From Maribacter aquivivus (GTDB taxonomy: Bacteria > Bacteroidota > Bacteroidia > Flavobacteriales > Flavobacteriaceae), in NCBI RefSeq assembly GCF_900142175.1, contig NZ_FQZX01000001.1, positions 1,116,001 through 1,180,000 on the forward strand: a DNA stretch of 64,000 nucleotides. The letters run 5' to 3'. The notes beneath the pieces are model-generated. The model was given only the letters and a program-made list of their open reading frames with translations. It made no database searches and was not told the DNA's origin. This document shows positions 37,372 to 47,522 of the stretch, in pieces (positions within the stretch are counted from its first letter, which is position 1; each line of letters begins with the position of its first letter). Position numbers and translations under genes: made by a program.

Positions 37372-40300
37372 CTATTTTAAAAGTTTATAGGTTTCAGTAG
37401 ATGCGCCGTAACTGGTTAATATAAGTTTATCATTTATCAATACTGAATGGGTATTACTTCCTTTTATAGATAGACCAGATTTGGTTTGAGGCAAGTATTT
37501 AAAAGTACCGTCACCGACACCTAAAAGTACTGTGCCATAATTGGCATCAAACTTTCCTATTCTTAGCTTATAATAATCATTGTTGCCTAAAAGTAACAAA
37601 TCAGTAATACCATCATTGTTGAGATCTGAGCTTATGATTTCTGAAATAGGGGAGTATTGAGCTTCAATTGGCAGTGAAATGTTTTGATATATGTCACTAT
37701 TAGTGCTCATTAAAACTGTAGTTTTTTGATGTGTAATCGTTAATTTCTTCGCCTTCTGTAATTCACTTGGTTTGAAAATATCGTTTACAGTTGCATTAGC
37801 ATATTTTTCATAGCTATTATATTGTTGTCTTTTGCCTGAAAGTTGACCTAGTAACTCATCTCTTGTTATATAGGGGTAACTAGTACCATCTGTATAAAAA
37901 TTTAAAATAGGATCTACAGAGCCGTTTTTGTCAAAATCTGAATAATACAATTCAGCGGGTGTATCATTACTCACTTTAAATTGAGTATTGGTACCAATAT
38001 TACCCGCAATAATATCTGGTTTACCATCATTATTAAGATCAGTTATATGTAGGCTCGTCCATAATCCAGATAAAGGCTCCTCAATAAACTGTTCAGATTC
38101 ATTAATTAATTTACCATTTTTATTCAGGAAGATAGAAATAGGCATCCATTCACCAACAACTATTAAATCTTCTATTTGGTCACCATCTATGTCTGCCCAA
38201 ACAGCATCAGTGGTCATACCTAAGGTTTTCAATGAAGGCTGAATATCATTGGTCTTGTCGGTGAAATTGCCTTTGCCATCATTTATTAGAATATAGCTTC
38301 TAGATGATTCAGGAAAATGACCTGGCATAACAGAGCCACCAATAAAAATATCTAAAAATGTATCGTTATTCACATCTGAGAAAGCAACTGAACCCGTATT
38401 AGTCTGCATGCTTGGTAGTGCATTTGTTGACTTTGTAAAATTTCCTTTTCCGTCTCCTAAATACAGTCGGTCTTGTAATAAAGGATCATTCTGGGCAAAA
38501 TCATGGTAACCACCACTGGCAGCATATATGTCTAAATTACCATCATTATCTACATCAGAAAGTGCGATATCTGAATCGGACTGTTCTTTGTCTACATTAA
38601 AACTAGTATTTATCTTTTGAGTAAATTTCTTATTCTTAGTTTGTATGAATATGGATGTTGGTTGCCCAATGCCACCACCAATTACAATATCTTCAAAACC
38701 ATCATTATTAATATCACCCTTAGCCATTGGTGGACCATCATGCGATAATTGTTTCAATAAAAGCGACTGCCTTTTAAAGTCATTTACTGATGATGATTGG
38801 TGCTGGTATGTAATAACATTTGCAATCTTTGAAAATAAGACTTCTGTCCTGTCTTTTACTAAAGCTGATTTTTTCGCATTGCTTTCTTCAAGTACTAATA
38901 ATTGATTTGTTGAAATTTGTGTAAGAGTTTCTGTTTTGCCAGAATTCCAGCTAATTACTAGAGAGTCTATGGTAGTGTTATCAGCTAATCCAAAATGTAA
39001 AATGGGCGAAACAGTTGAAAGGTAACCTTGAGTTGGCATTTGTTCAACTACTTGTATTTTTCCATGATTGAAAATACTTACTTTAGAACCAATGCCATTT
39101 GTATTTTTATCAGCGCCTTTTAGTTTTATACTTAAATAATTGTTGGTTTCATTTGGCGAATCGTTTCGGTAAATAAAAGCGGATTTGTTAATGTTATTTA
39201 CCACTAGATCCAAATCACCATCATTATCCAAATCGGTATATATAGCTCCGTTGCTATTTGCAGGTTGATCCGTACCCGCTACTTTAGTATTGTCAGTGAA
39301 TTTTAAGCCGTCTTTATTGCTGAAATAGAAGTTTGTTAAGTTAGATGCGGGCATTTCTTTTATCAGTTCAAGAACATCTTGTCTTTGTAACCTGCCTTTA
39401 GATTGTACATAACTATCCATGTAGTTGATGAAGTCTAAATTGGTGTAGTCCCTAAAATATCCGTTAGAGATAAACAAATCTTTAAATCCGTCATTATCAA
39501 AATCTGCAAATATGGGAGCCCAGCTCCAATCTGTATTCGAAATACCAGATAGCTGTCCAATCTCGCTAAAGGTGTCATCACCATTGTTTAATTGCAGCAT
39601 GTTACGCATATACTGATGGTGAAATCCGCTTCTAATATTTAAATCGAATTTTTCATAATTATCTGGCGATAACAGTAGCTTTTGGCGTTTGTTATCTTTT
39701 GGTAACATATCTAATGTGAAAATATCTTGTAGACCGTCATTGTTAATATCTGTCACATTATTTCCCATAGAAAAGTGACTTGTATGACCCATTTGTGATC
39801 CTAATTGGTCTGTAAATGTTCCATTTTGATTGTTGATATATAAATAATCTGGTACAGTGTAATCATTGGAAATGTAAAAATCTTGCCATCCGTCGTTATT
39901 GATGTCACTTATGGCAATACCTAATCCGTAAGTTAAAGCAGAACCGCTAATGCCTGCTTTTTCAGTAATGTCGTAAAATTTATTATTTCTTTGTTCAAAT
40001 AGGCGAGTGCCTTGAAACGGGTCGTCTTTTTTTAAAAATTCTTTTGTGCTGACTTCATTTAGTACTGGAAGTGATTTCGGATTATGATTTAGTAAAAGCA
40101 TATCTAAGTCGCCGTCTTTATCATAATCAAAGAAATAACCTTGATTGCTGAATGCTGCACTTGCCAATCCATATTCTTCAGCTTGTTCTTTGAAAATAGG
40201 AATGTTATTAGCGTTGTTACCTTGATTGATAAAAAGCTGATTTTTACGCTTAGCATCTGGCAAAGCGCCTGAATAACATAGGTATAGGTCTAATTTTCCG

Positions 40301-40713
40301 TCACCATTTACATCTACAGAGGTAATCCCGGTTTTCCAAGGTCCAGGTCTGCCTTCAACTTTAGATATTGAGGTAATATCTTTAAAAGTAAAATCATCTT
40401 CATTTATGTAGAATTTGTTCTCACCCATGTTAGAGGTGAAATATAAATCTTGTAATCCGTCATTATTAAAGTCTCCTGTAGCTACGCCACCACCATTATA
40501 TAAGTATTCATATACTAATACATTAGCATTTAGCCCTTCTTTTAAAGTGTTCTGAAAAGTAACATTTGTTTCATTTTCAGATAAGAGTGTAAATAAAGTT
40601 GGTTTTTCAACGGTATCAATTGTTGATGTTACCTCATCTTTATTAGCCTTTTCTTTGCAGCTTTGAAGAAGTATACATGCGACAAATAGATAGAGAGTTA
40701 GATTTTTTATCAT
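37372..40713 (-). CDS. Large FG-GAP/VCBS-repeat lipoprotein with ASPIC/UnbV domain
   Basis: The 1113-residue lipoprotein (LLQSC, Cys19) contains a first propeller of FG-GAP repeats (about 50-540), an ASPIC/UnbV-type domain (about 545-625, with NGIGSKVSIFNHGK) and a second propeller (about 660-1080). Many loops carry the Ca-binding DxNxDG pattern. Proteins of this layout are frequent members of SusCD operons and are presumed surface-exposed binding partners. No enzyme domain is seen. It begins 67 bases after the susD stop with a strong hairpin in between. Confidence 0.85.
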   Translation of the reverse strand: MIKNLTLYLFVACILLQSCKEKANKDEVTSTIDTVEKPTLFTLLSENETNVTFQNTLKEGLNANVLVYEYLYNGGGVATGDFNNDGLQDLYFTSNMGENKFYINEDDFTFKDITSISKVEGRPGPWKTGITSVDVNGDGKLDLYLCYSGALPDAKRKNQLFINQGNNANNIPIFKEQAEEYGLASAAFSNQGYFFDYDKDGDLDMLLLNHNPKSLPVLNEVSTKEFLKKDDPFQGTRLFEQRNNKFYDITEKAGISGSALTYGLGIAISDINNDGWQDFYISNDYTVPDYLYINNQNGTFTDQLGSQMGHTSHFSMGNNVTDINNDGLQDIFTLDMLPKDNKRQKLLLSPDNYEKFDLNIRSGFHHQYMRNMLQLNNGDDTFSEIGQLSGISNTDWSWAPIFADFDNDGFKDLFISNGYFRDYTNLDFINYMDSYVQSKGRLQRQDVLELIKEMPASNLTNFYFSNKDGLKFTDNTKVAGTDQPANSNGAIYTDLDNDGDLDLVVNNINKSAFIYRNDSPNETNNYLSIKLKGADKNTNGIGSKVSIFNHGKIQVVEQMPTQGYLSTVSPILHFGLADNTTIDSLVISWNSGKTETLTQISTNQLLVLEESNAKKSALVKDRTEVLFSKIANVITYQHQSSSVNDFKRQSLLLKQLSHDGPPMAKGDINNDGFEDIVIGGGIGQPTSIFIQTKNKKFTQKINTSFNVDKEQSDSDIALSDVDNDGNLDIYAASGGYHDFAQNDPLLQDRLYLGDGKGNFTKSTNALPSMQTNTGSVAFSDVNNDTFLDIFIGGSVMPGHFPESSRSYILINDGKGNFTDKTNDIQPSLKTLGMTTDAVWADIDGDQIEDLIVVGEWMPISIFLNKNGKLINESEQFIEEPLSGLWTSLHITDLNNDGKPDIIAGNIGTNTQFKVSNDTPAELYYSDFDKNGSVDPILNFYTDGTSYPYITRDELLGQLSGKRQQYNSYEKYANATVNDIFKPSELQKAKKLTITHQKTTVLMSTNSDIYQNISLPIEAQYSPISEIISSDLNNDGITDLLLLGNNDYYKLRIGKFDANYGTVLLGVGDGTFKYLPQTKSGLSIKGSNTHSVLINDKLILTSYGASTETYKLLK

Positions 40714-40726
40714 TTGCTTAAAAGTA

Positions 40727-40757
40727 AAAGATCTATCCCAAAAGGGGATAGATCTTT
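40727..40757 (-). terminator. Hairpin between susD and the FG-GAP gene
   Basis: A perfect 13-bp stem (AAAGATCTATCCC and complement) with a 5-base loop ends 14 bases before the next ATG. The minus-strand 3' side is only moderately T-rich, so it may be a partial terminator or an RNA-stabilising 3' end that lowers expression of the downstream genes relative to susCD. Confidence 0.65.
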
Positions 40758-40780
40758 AATTTAACTCAATTTAAACTAAA

Positions 40781-42658
40781 CTAATAACCTGGATTCTGAA
40801 TCAATAGGTTATTTCTGTTGATTTCATCTCTACTAATAGGCATGAAATACATTTTGTCATCCCAAGTTCTGGTTTCGTTATCATTATTATCCACAACGGT
40901 ATATGTATAATCATATACTGTTGGGTCATATTGATAAGGTGCTCTTGGTGTAGCGCCTGCTTTTAATGCTGCAGTTACTTTCATTACTTTAATACCTCTA
41001 CCTAATGTTTGGTCAGCGATCATCCATCTTCTTGCATCATGATATCTATGCTCTTCATAAGCTAGCTCAACCCTTCTTTCGTTGATATAGTCTTCTAAAA
41101 GTTCAGTACCTGATGATTCAATTGCCGGCATACCTGCTCTAAAACGAATCTTGTTCAGCCAATTTCTAGCTTCACCTTCATCACCTAGTGCAATAGATGC
41201 TTCTACATAGTTTAATATTACTTCAGTATAACGAATAAACGGCCATGGTACAACCTGTGCACTTGATTGATTGTCTACTAATGATGGATCTGAATCGATA
41301 AATTTACGAACGTAATATCCAGTTCTACTTCCATTCCAGTTCTCGATAGGTGAATCACGCATATCTACACCAGCAATAATTCCGCCACTACCATCTGCAT
41401 AGGTACCTGTTTGAATTTCATCATAAGGATCAATAGCAGCCACATCATCTGGTCTTGGTTTCCATGGTGCACCATCATAAAGAACAGTTGCAGCCAATCT
41501 TGGATCTCTATTTTCATACGGAGCAGCAGCGTGCTCAGGATTGCTCCAATCAAAATCAGAACCGTCCATCATTTGGTAATCATCTACCAATTGTTGTATA
41601 GGCGTATTACCGGCCCAGTTATGGTATCCGTTTGGACCATTGTTAATCCCTTGGTGAATACCACCTAAAGGCCAGTTACTTTCAGCCGTAAATAAAGGTG
41701 AATGTGTTCTTTCAAATAAAAGTTCAGATCTTGCAGCAGCATCACCAACAGCACTACCACCTCCCATAGCAATGGAGATATAAGTCTGTTCAGCTTCTTC
41801 TGCAGATGCAGGCGCTGCTAAATCTAATTTGTAACCAGTTGTAGCATCTAATACTGCCTTGGCTGCAGTTTTAGCGGCTGTCCATCTAGCATCTCTATCA
41901 CCAGAAGTGTAAGCAACTAATTCTAGATTTGAATATCCACCTAGTACTGATGATTTTGCACTGGCAGTTGGTCCGTCTCTTAAATCACTAGCTGCATAAG
42001 TAAGTATTCTAGATTTTAAACCCATAGCACTTAACATTGATGCTCTACCAGGAGTTACATCTTTACCGTCTAATAATGATATTGCTTTATCTAAATCATC
42101 AGTAACGAAAGTTACGTTCTCTGCGTATGTACCTCTAGCTATTGTATAGTCGTCATCAAGACCATAAGGAGCATCTATTAATGGTGCCCCACCATAAAAG
42201 CGCATTAGTTGATGGTAATAATAAGCTCTTAAAAAATGAGATTCACCTAGTAATCTATCTTTTAGTGCTTGGTCCTCAAACCCTGCATTTGGTAATTCTT
42301 GTATTGCGATATTCGCTTTGCGAATAGCTAAATACAACTCATTCCATTGCGGAATGATATTAACGTTCCCCGTTCCTGACGGTGAAAGTGAACCTTCTGT
42401 AATTACATTTACACCTCTACCAGAGTGCGTAAACATTGCTTCGTCTGTTAATGAAGCTAAACCTTCTTCCTCAAATCCTCCATAGCCTAGAGATGAGTAA
42501 ACATTAAATACAAAAGCTTCTGATAAAGCTCCATCTGCCCAAGTGGCATCTGCTGAAATGGCATCTAATGGTGAGGTTTCTAAAAAATCTTCATTACACG
42601 AAATAGGTACTAACGCGAGCGTTAGTAAGCCTAAGAGTACTAATTTTCTTTTTTTCAT
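40781..42658 (-). CDS. SusD/RagB-family nutrient-binding lipoprotein
   Basis: This 625-residue lipoprotein (PISC, Cys21) is a SusD-type alpha-helical TPR protein: NEDFLETSPLDAIS near the mature N-terminus, SHFLRAYYYHQLMRFYGGAPL in the first SusD_3 region, and the C-terminal ERRVELAYEEHRYHDARRW with a final NPGY. SusD proteins form the lid of SusC and bind the imported ligand. It lies 9 bases after the SusC gene. No glycoside hydrolase is present in the operon, so the ligand need not be a polysaccharide. Confidence 0.95.
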   Translation of the reverse strand: MKKRKLVLLGLLTLALVPISCNEDFLETSPLDAISADATWADGALSEAFVFNVYSSLGYGGFEEEGLASLTDEAMFTHSGRGVNVITEGSLSPSGTGNVNIIPQWNELYLAIRKANIAIQELPNAGFEDQALKDRLLGESHFLRAYYYHQLMRFYGGAPLIDAPYGLDDDYTIARGTYAENVTFVTDDLDKAISLLDGKDVTPGRASMLSAMGLKSRILTYAASDLRDGPTASAKSSVLGGYSNLELVAYTSGDRDARWTAAKTAAKAVLDATTGYKLDLAAPASAEEAEQTYISIAMGGGSAVGDAAARSELLFERTHSPLFTAESNWPLGGIHQGINNGPNGYHNWAGNTPIQQLVDDYQMMDGSDFDWSNPEHAAAPYENRDPRLAATVLYDGAPWKPRPDDVAAIDPYDEIQTGTYADGSGGIIAGVDMRDSPIENWNGSRTGYYVRKFIDSDPSLVDNQSSAQVVPWPFIRYTEVILNYVEASIALGDEGEARNWLNKIRFRAGMPAIESSGTELLEDYINERRVELAYEEHRYHDARRWMIADQTLGRGIKVMKVTAALKAGATPRAPYQYDPTVYDYTYTVVDNNDNETRTWDDKMYFMPISRDEINRNNLLIQNPGY

Positions 42659-42667
42659 GATTTTTTT

Positions 42668-45600
42668 TTAAAATGTTAAACTAAAACCTGTGTTAATAAT
42701 TGACTGTTGTGGGTAGAACTGACCACTATTACTAGTCGATTCAGGGTCGTAGATATCTTGAGCTGCCCATGTAGCCAAGTTAAGGCCGCTCATGTATACC
42801 TTAAATTTAGAAAGCCCGAACTGACTGATCATTTCTGAAGGGAAATTATATGCCAATTGAACGTTCTTAAGTCTTAAATAATCTTTGCTAAAAAGGTTAT
42901 ATGTGTTATTTCCATAATCACCACCGGTATAATACGTATCTCCACGACTTGCTAGCCTTGGGTGAACGCTACTTGGGTTATCTGGACTCCATCTATTATC
43001 GTAGCTATACTTTAAGAAGTTACCAATATCACCAGATTCTGTTTGAATGAATAATTTGGCACCTGTTGCACCTTGTAATAATAGTGAAAGGTCAAAATTC
43101 TTATATGAAGCATTGAAGGTAACACCAAAGTTGAAATTAGGGTTGATGCTATTTGTTAGTCTTACTTGATCTAAATCATTGATAGCACCATCACCATTAA
43201 CATCTTTAAATTTCATGTCACCTGGCTCTAGTTGAGGTTTAACAGCGCTATAGTCTAATGTATTTGCACTAACGGCAGCTTCATCTATGAATACTCCGTC
43301 TGACTCATAAACTAAGTACGAACCAATTGGTTTTCCTTCTTGTAATTGATAATCTGGAGCTCCAGGTATTTCATCTAAGAACTCAACACTGTTTTGGGCG
43401 TAACCACCGTTTACACCAACATCCCACTTAAACCCATCAACACTACCGCCGAAATAGTTTAAAGCAAATTCAAAACCTTCATTATTTACCTTACCAGCAT
43501 TAACTGGAGGTAATAAATCTGAAATACCAGAAGAACCTGGTGTAGAACCTGTTTTCTGAATTAGAATTTGATCACGTTTGTTTAAAAAGTATTCAAGAGT
43601 AAAACTCAATTTGCCATCTAAAACTATACCATCTAAACCAATGTTATAATTTTTAGCACGCTCCCAAGTAAAGCTAGGGTTAGCCAATAAGTTTTCGAAC
43701 AATGTAGTTTGTACTTGACCATTTATAGGATACTGTCCGAATTCATAAATAGACTGATATGCATATTCCTGTAATTCGTCATCTGTAATCTCGCCATCAC
43801 CATTAGAGTCAAAAGAAACTTGATCATTACCCATTTCTCCGTAAGAAGCTCTAAGTTTTAAGTAACTGATTGAATCTACATTAAACCAATCTTCATTATT
43901 AATGTTCCAACCAAGTAATAAACCTGGAAAGAACCCAAAACGATCATCACCTGGGAAGATGTAAGAACCATCAACTCTCCAAATAAATTCTGCTAAATAT
44001 TTTTCCTTGTAGTTATACTGAGCACGCCCATAATATCCTAAACGAGTACGGTTATATCCATAACCATCTGTTTCTTGTGCAATTTCACCACCAACTCCAA
44101 GTTGATCAACTGCCGTAGAAAGATAGTTTCTTCTAAATGCCGAGAAAAACTCACCTTGAAAATTTTCACGTGTAATACCTGCTAAAATACCAATGTTATG
44201 ATCCTCTCCAATTGTTTTATCATAAGTCAATATACCAGTAAGGTTGGTGTTTAGTACATTATTAGATGATTGTAGTAATCTTGCATCTGTAAAATTAGAA
44301 CGAATAGATCCGCTTAGTTCAGGAGTTCCTGTGGCAATATAATTTGCACGGTCTAATGAATAAAGTGTCCACGGTGTTTGCCATAATTTTCTACGTAACT
44401 GACTTTGATCTACACCTGCCGTTAAATTTAATTTAAGACCTTCTACCCATGGGTTCGTAATATCAACCGAACCTGTAAATTGTAAGAAATCTGTTGGTTG
44501 CTTGTCATAACCAGTAGCATTGGTCGTAACCACAACTGGTTGTTGTCCATTTTCAATATCTGGTCCTGGTAATCCGTTTGGCCATATTGCAGGTTCGTTT
44601 GGTCTACCTCTCATTAACATTCTAAAAATAGCACCTGCACCTTCAGTAGGGAAAGTTCTATCTTCCTTTCTGTATGCCATGCTCAACTTTGTAGAAATGT
44701 AGTCGTTAATTCTAGCATCGGTATTTAATCTAAAATTATATTGCTGATACCTGTTCGCTGAATTCTTGTATATAGCGCCTTGGTCAGAATACCCTAAAGA
44801 AGCATAGTATTTTAAATCTTCATTACCACCACTTATAGATAGATTGTGTCTCTGTTGTTCTGCCCAATCTTTAAAAGTTGCACCGAACCAATCTGTGTCT
44901 GGGTATAACCATGGGTCTGCACTAGTTCTATAATTATTAATTGTCTCTGGACTAAAAGCTGCATTTACAGTTTCTGCAGGACTACTGCCAGGTATTGTAT
45001 AGCTGCCAGAAGTTTGAAATGCAGTGTTTGCTGTACCCCATTGCGATGCTGGTATGTTACTATTGTAAATTGCCAGTTCGTTCATTATGGTTTGGTACTC
45101 TACAGCACTAGCCATTTCTGGAGTTCTTGTCGGTCTTGTAAGTCCAAAATCGGCTTTATAGTTTATTTGCATTTTGCCAACTTTACCAGTTTTGGTAGTA
45201 ACTATAATTGCACCGTTTGCAGCTCTTGCACCATAAATTGCAGCTGAAGCATCTTTAAGAACAGAAATGTTTGCAATGTCATCTGCATTGATACGACCTA
45301 TACCGCCATCTCTATCTGGTATACCGTCAATTACAATTAGTGGTTGGTTGTTACCCAAGGTGTTTGTACCACGGATGCTAATAGTAGATTCGTCATTACC
45401 AGGCTCACCACTGGTTTGTACGATTACTACCCCAGGTAGTCTACCTGCCAATGAGTTAGATACACTTATTGCGGGCGAACTTTCTAGAACAGGACCTTGT
45501 ACGGCAGTAACTGCACCAGTTACGGTTGCCTTTTTTTGTGTACCATAACCAACGACAACTACTTCGTCTAAGTTGGCAACGTCTTCTTCTAAAGAAACGT

Positions 45601-45919
45601 TGATGGTGCTTTTGTTATTTACGGGTACTACTACAGCTTTAAAGCCAATGTAGCTAAATCGTAAACTGGTACTGCCATCATCTACGGTAATCGTAAAGTT
45701 ACCATCAAAATCTGCTTGTACTCCTGTTGTTGGGTTATTGGCATCAATGACAGATACACCAGGTAAAGGCATGTTGTCTGAGGCTGATGTAATAGTACCT
45801 GAAACAGTTGTTTGTGCGTGGAGACTGGTTAAGAGAAATCCACTAAAAAATAAAATCATCGTTAAGCCTACATGATTTCGAATCATGGAAAACTTAGGAA
45901 AGTTTTTTTGATAATTCAT
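42668..45919 (-). CDS. SusC/RagA-family TonB-dependent outer-membrane transporter
   Basis: The 1083-residue protein has a signal peptide (cleavage near LHAQ), a CarboxypepD_reg-like domain (about 37-125), the SusC motif LDEVVVVGYGTQ, a plug domain (IRGTNTLGNNQPLIVIDGIP) and a 22-strand barrel with the C-terminal aromatic F. It imports a ligand held by the SusD lid, powered by TonB. It is the first gene of an operon reaching 34312. A -7 element is at 46025-46032, and the divergent GntR gene is the likely regulator. Confidence 0.96.
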   Translation of the reverse strand: MNYQKNFPKFSMIRNHVGLTMILFFSGFLLTSLHAQTTVSGTITSASDNMPLPGVSVIDANNPTTGVQADFDGNFTITVDDGSTSLRFSYIGFKAVVVPVNNKSTINVSLEEDVANLDEVVVVGYGTQKKATVTGAVTAVQGPVLESSPAISVSNSLAGRLPGVVIVQTSGEPGNDESTISIRGTNTLGNNQPLIVIDGIPDRDGGIGRINADDIANISVLKDASAAIYGARAANGAIIVTTKTGKVGKMQINYKADFGLTRPTRTPEMASAVEYQTIMNELAIYNSNIPASQWGTANTAFQTSGSYTIPGSSPAETVNAAFSPETINNYRTSADPWLYPDTDWFGATFKDWAEQQRHNLSISGGNEDLKYYASLGYSDQGAIYKNSANRYQQYNFRLNTDARINDYISTKLSMAYRKEDRTFPTEGAGAIFRMLMRGRPNEPAIWPNGLPGPDIENGQQPVVVTTNATGYDKQPTDFLQFTGSVDITNPWVEGLKLNLTAGVDQSQLRRKLWQTPWTLYSLDRANYIATGTPELSGSIRSNFTDARLLQSSNNVLNTNLTGILTYDKTIGEDHNIGILAGITRENFQGEFFSAFRRNYLSTAVDQLGVGGEIAQETDGYGYNRTRLGYYGRAQYNYKEKYLAEFIWRVDGSYIFPGDDRFGFFPGLLLGWNINNEDWFNVDSISYLKLRASYGEMGNDQVSFDSNGDGEITDDELQEYAYQSIYEFGQYPINGQVQTTLFENLLANPSFTWERAKNYNIGLDGIVLDGKLSFTLEYFLNKRDQILIQKTGSTPGSSGISDLLPPVNAGKVNNEGFEFALNYFGGSVDGFKWDVGVNGGYAQNSVEFLDEIPGAPDYQLQEGKPIGSYLVYESDGVFIDEAAVSANTLDYSAVKPQLEPGDMKFKDVNGDGAINDLDQVRLTNSINPNFNFGVTFNASYKNFDLSLLLQGATGAKLFIQTESGDIGNFLKYSYDNRWSPDNPSSVHPRLASRGDTYYTGGDYGNNTYNLFSKDYLRLKNVQLAYNFPSEMISQFGLSKFKVYMSGLNLATWAAQDIYDPESTSNSGQFYPQQSIINTGFSLTF

Positions 45920-46365
45920 AAAGTTAGTTGTTACAGTTGTTAGTTATTGTTGTTGACAGTGGAATCATAATCTCATGGGAGCATTTTGAGATAAAAAGAC
46001 TATGATACACTATGCTACTATAGACAAATATATAAATTAATGTTAATTTAATAAATTTTGCTATGTTATTTTTTGAATATGATATTTGAAATGTAAAATA
46101 TTGACAATTTATCAGTGTTAACATTTCGTTAGGATTCCCTATTTATAGGGGATTTTCTTTGGAGTTGAGATTTTTTAATCAAAAAAAATATTTTTAAAAA
46201 AGTTTCATGTGAACGTTTTACTTCTATTTTTAATGATTGTTAATCGTAGATTTTTTGTTAATTCTCCTCTGCTGAATTACGGTTCAATAGTGAAACTAAA
46301 AATGGTAGAACTTTGATATATTTTATTAAATTGTATATTGACGGCTCTTAATTTGATTATAATTT
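45920..46365. promoter_or_regulatory. Divergent control region between susC and gntR
   Basis: A 446-base AT-rich region. It carries a minus-strand -7 element (TATATTTG, 46025-46032) about 105 bases above the susC start, with no TTG at the expected distance. Two degenerate inverted repeats share half-sites: GTTTCA-TG-TGAAC (46202-46214) and GTTCA-ATAG-TGAAAC (46282-46296). They are candidates for GntR binding, but the evidence is weak. No gene is seen in it. Confidence 0.4.
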
Positions 46366-47382
46366 ATGCCGGTTATTAGTAAAATTTTAAACCTAACCCA
46401 CAATAATAACCTTACAAAACACGAGCAATTGGTTCAAGGAGTTATTGAATCAATTGAAGGAGGAGAATTGACCGTCGGTGACCGCTTACCCTCTATAAAT
46501 ATTATGGTTGAGGAAATTGGTTATGCTCGAAAAACTATTTTTAAAGCATACGAAGAACTTAAAAATAGAGGCTTAATTGAGTCTAGGCAATTAAAAGGGT
46601 ATTTTGTAATTAGCCAAGCAACAAACATTACTAAAAGAATGGCGTTGTTGTTGTTTGCTTTTCAGAGTTATCAAGAAGAATTCTATAAAACCTTTCGAAA
46701 AGAGATGGGTAAGCGATTTCAAATCGATGTTTTTTTTCACCATAATAATCCTACTGTTTTTGAAACCATTATGACCAATATAAATGGTAAATATGGAATG
46801 TATGTCGTTGCGCCTATTCAAAATCAAAAGACTGCTCAGTTACTGCAGAATATTGAACCTAAGAAATTGCTACTAGTAGATCGTTATTTAAATTTGGGAA
46901 AGTCCTTTTCCTATATTACTCAAGAATTTGAAGATGTTATTTATACTTCTTTAGTACAATTGCTTCCTGAAATAAAAAAATATAATAAGATTATACTTTA
47001 TTTTAATGAAGAGAGCGATTATTCACCACTAACAATTAAAAAAGCTTTTGAGAAATTTTTAAATGAGTTTTCAATCGTTGGTGTAGTTAAAGAAAACTAT
47101 ACTATTGGTTCTGCAACTAAGGGTAATCTTTATTTTGCATTAGGCGATACTATTCTATGGCATATTTTACGTGATTCTGTACGTAAAAAATTAGTGATCG
47201 GAGAAGATATCGGTATACTTTCACAGAATGATAATGTTTCAAAAGAGATTGTTTTTGGTGGTATTACTACCATTTCTACAGATTTTAATGAAATGGCCAA
47301 GGCAGCAGCTAGGCACATAAAAAATGAAAGTGTTACTCAGGTAATTATGCCATCTAAGTTAATTAAACGCGCTTCTTTATAA
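46366..47382 (+). CDS. GntR-family transcriptional regulator with sugar-binding-type C-terminal domain
   Basis: The 338-residue protein has an N-terminal GntR winged helix (about residues 20-85: GDRLPSINIMVEEIG and ARKTIFKAYEELKNRGLIES) and a C-terminal periplasmic-binding-protein-like ligand domain (about 90-330). This layout, like LacI sensors fused to GntR, is common in flavobacterial regulators of catabolic operons. Divergence from susC makes it the likely regulator of the SusCD operon. The ligand is unknown. Confidence 0.85.
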   Translation: MPVISKILNLTHNNNLTKHEQLVQGVIESIEGGELTVGDRLPSINIMVEEIGYARKTIFKAYEELKNRGLIESRQLKGYFVISQATNITKRMALLLFAFQSYQEEFYKTFRKEMGKRFQIDVFFHHNNPTVFETIMTNINGKYGMYVVAPIQNQKTAQLLQNIEPKKLLLVDRYLNLGKSFSYITQEFEDVIYTSLVQLLPEIKKYNKIILYFNEESDYSPLTIKKAFEKFLNEFSIVGVVKENYTIGSATKGNLYFALGDTILWHILRDSVRKKLVIGEDIGILSQNDNVSKEIVFGGITTISTDFNEMAKAAARHIKNESVTQVIMPSKLIKRASL

Positions 47383-47498
47383 CATAATCTTGTTCCAATT
47401 TAATGCTGAGGGTAAAATCTTAGTTTTCTTGGATATAATAGGGTTTAGAGATTTGTTCCTTCTAGTGTAAAAAGGGTGTGTTTCAATCTTATTTGTTC

Positions 47499-47506
47499 TA
47501 TTTTTG
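47499..47506 (+). promoter_or_regulatory. -7 element of the polyprenyl synthetase gene
   Basis: TATTTTTG matches TAnnTTTG and lies 16 bases before the ATG at 47523. No TTG is present 17-23 bases upstream. Confidence 0.4.
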
Positions 47507-47522
47507 AAAAAAATTGCGGGGA

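Noticed and set aside
40781..45919. Polysaccharide utilisation locus in the strict sense
   Set aside because: SusC and SusD are present, but no glycoside hydrolase, polysaccharide lyase or sulfatase is encoded with them.
45924..46124. 66-codon open frame upstream of susC on the minus strand
   Set aside because: It overlaps the susC -7 element, has unlike-protein composition and no recognisable domain.
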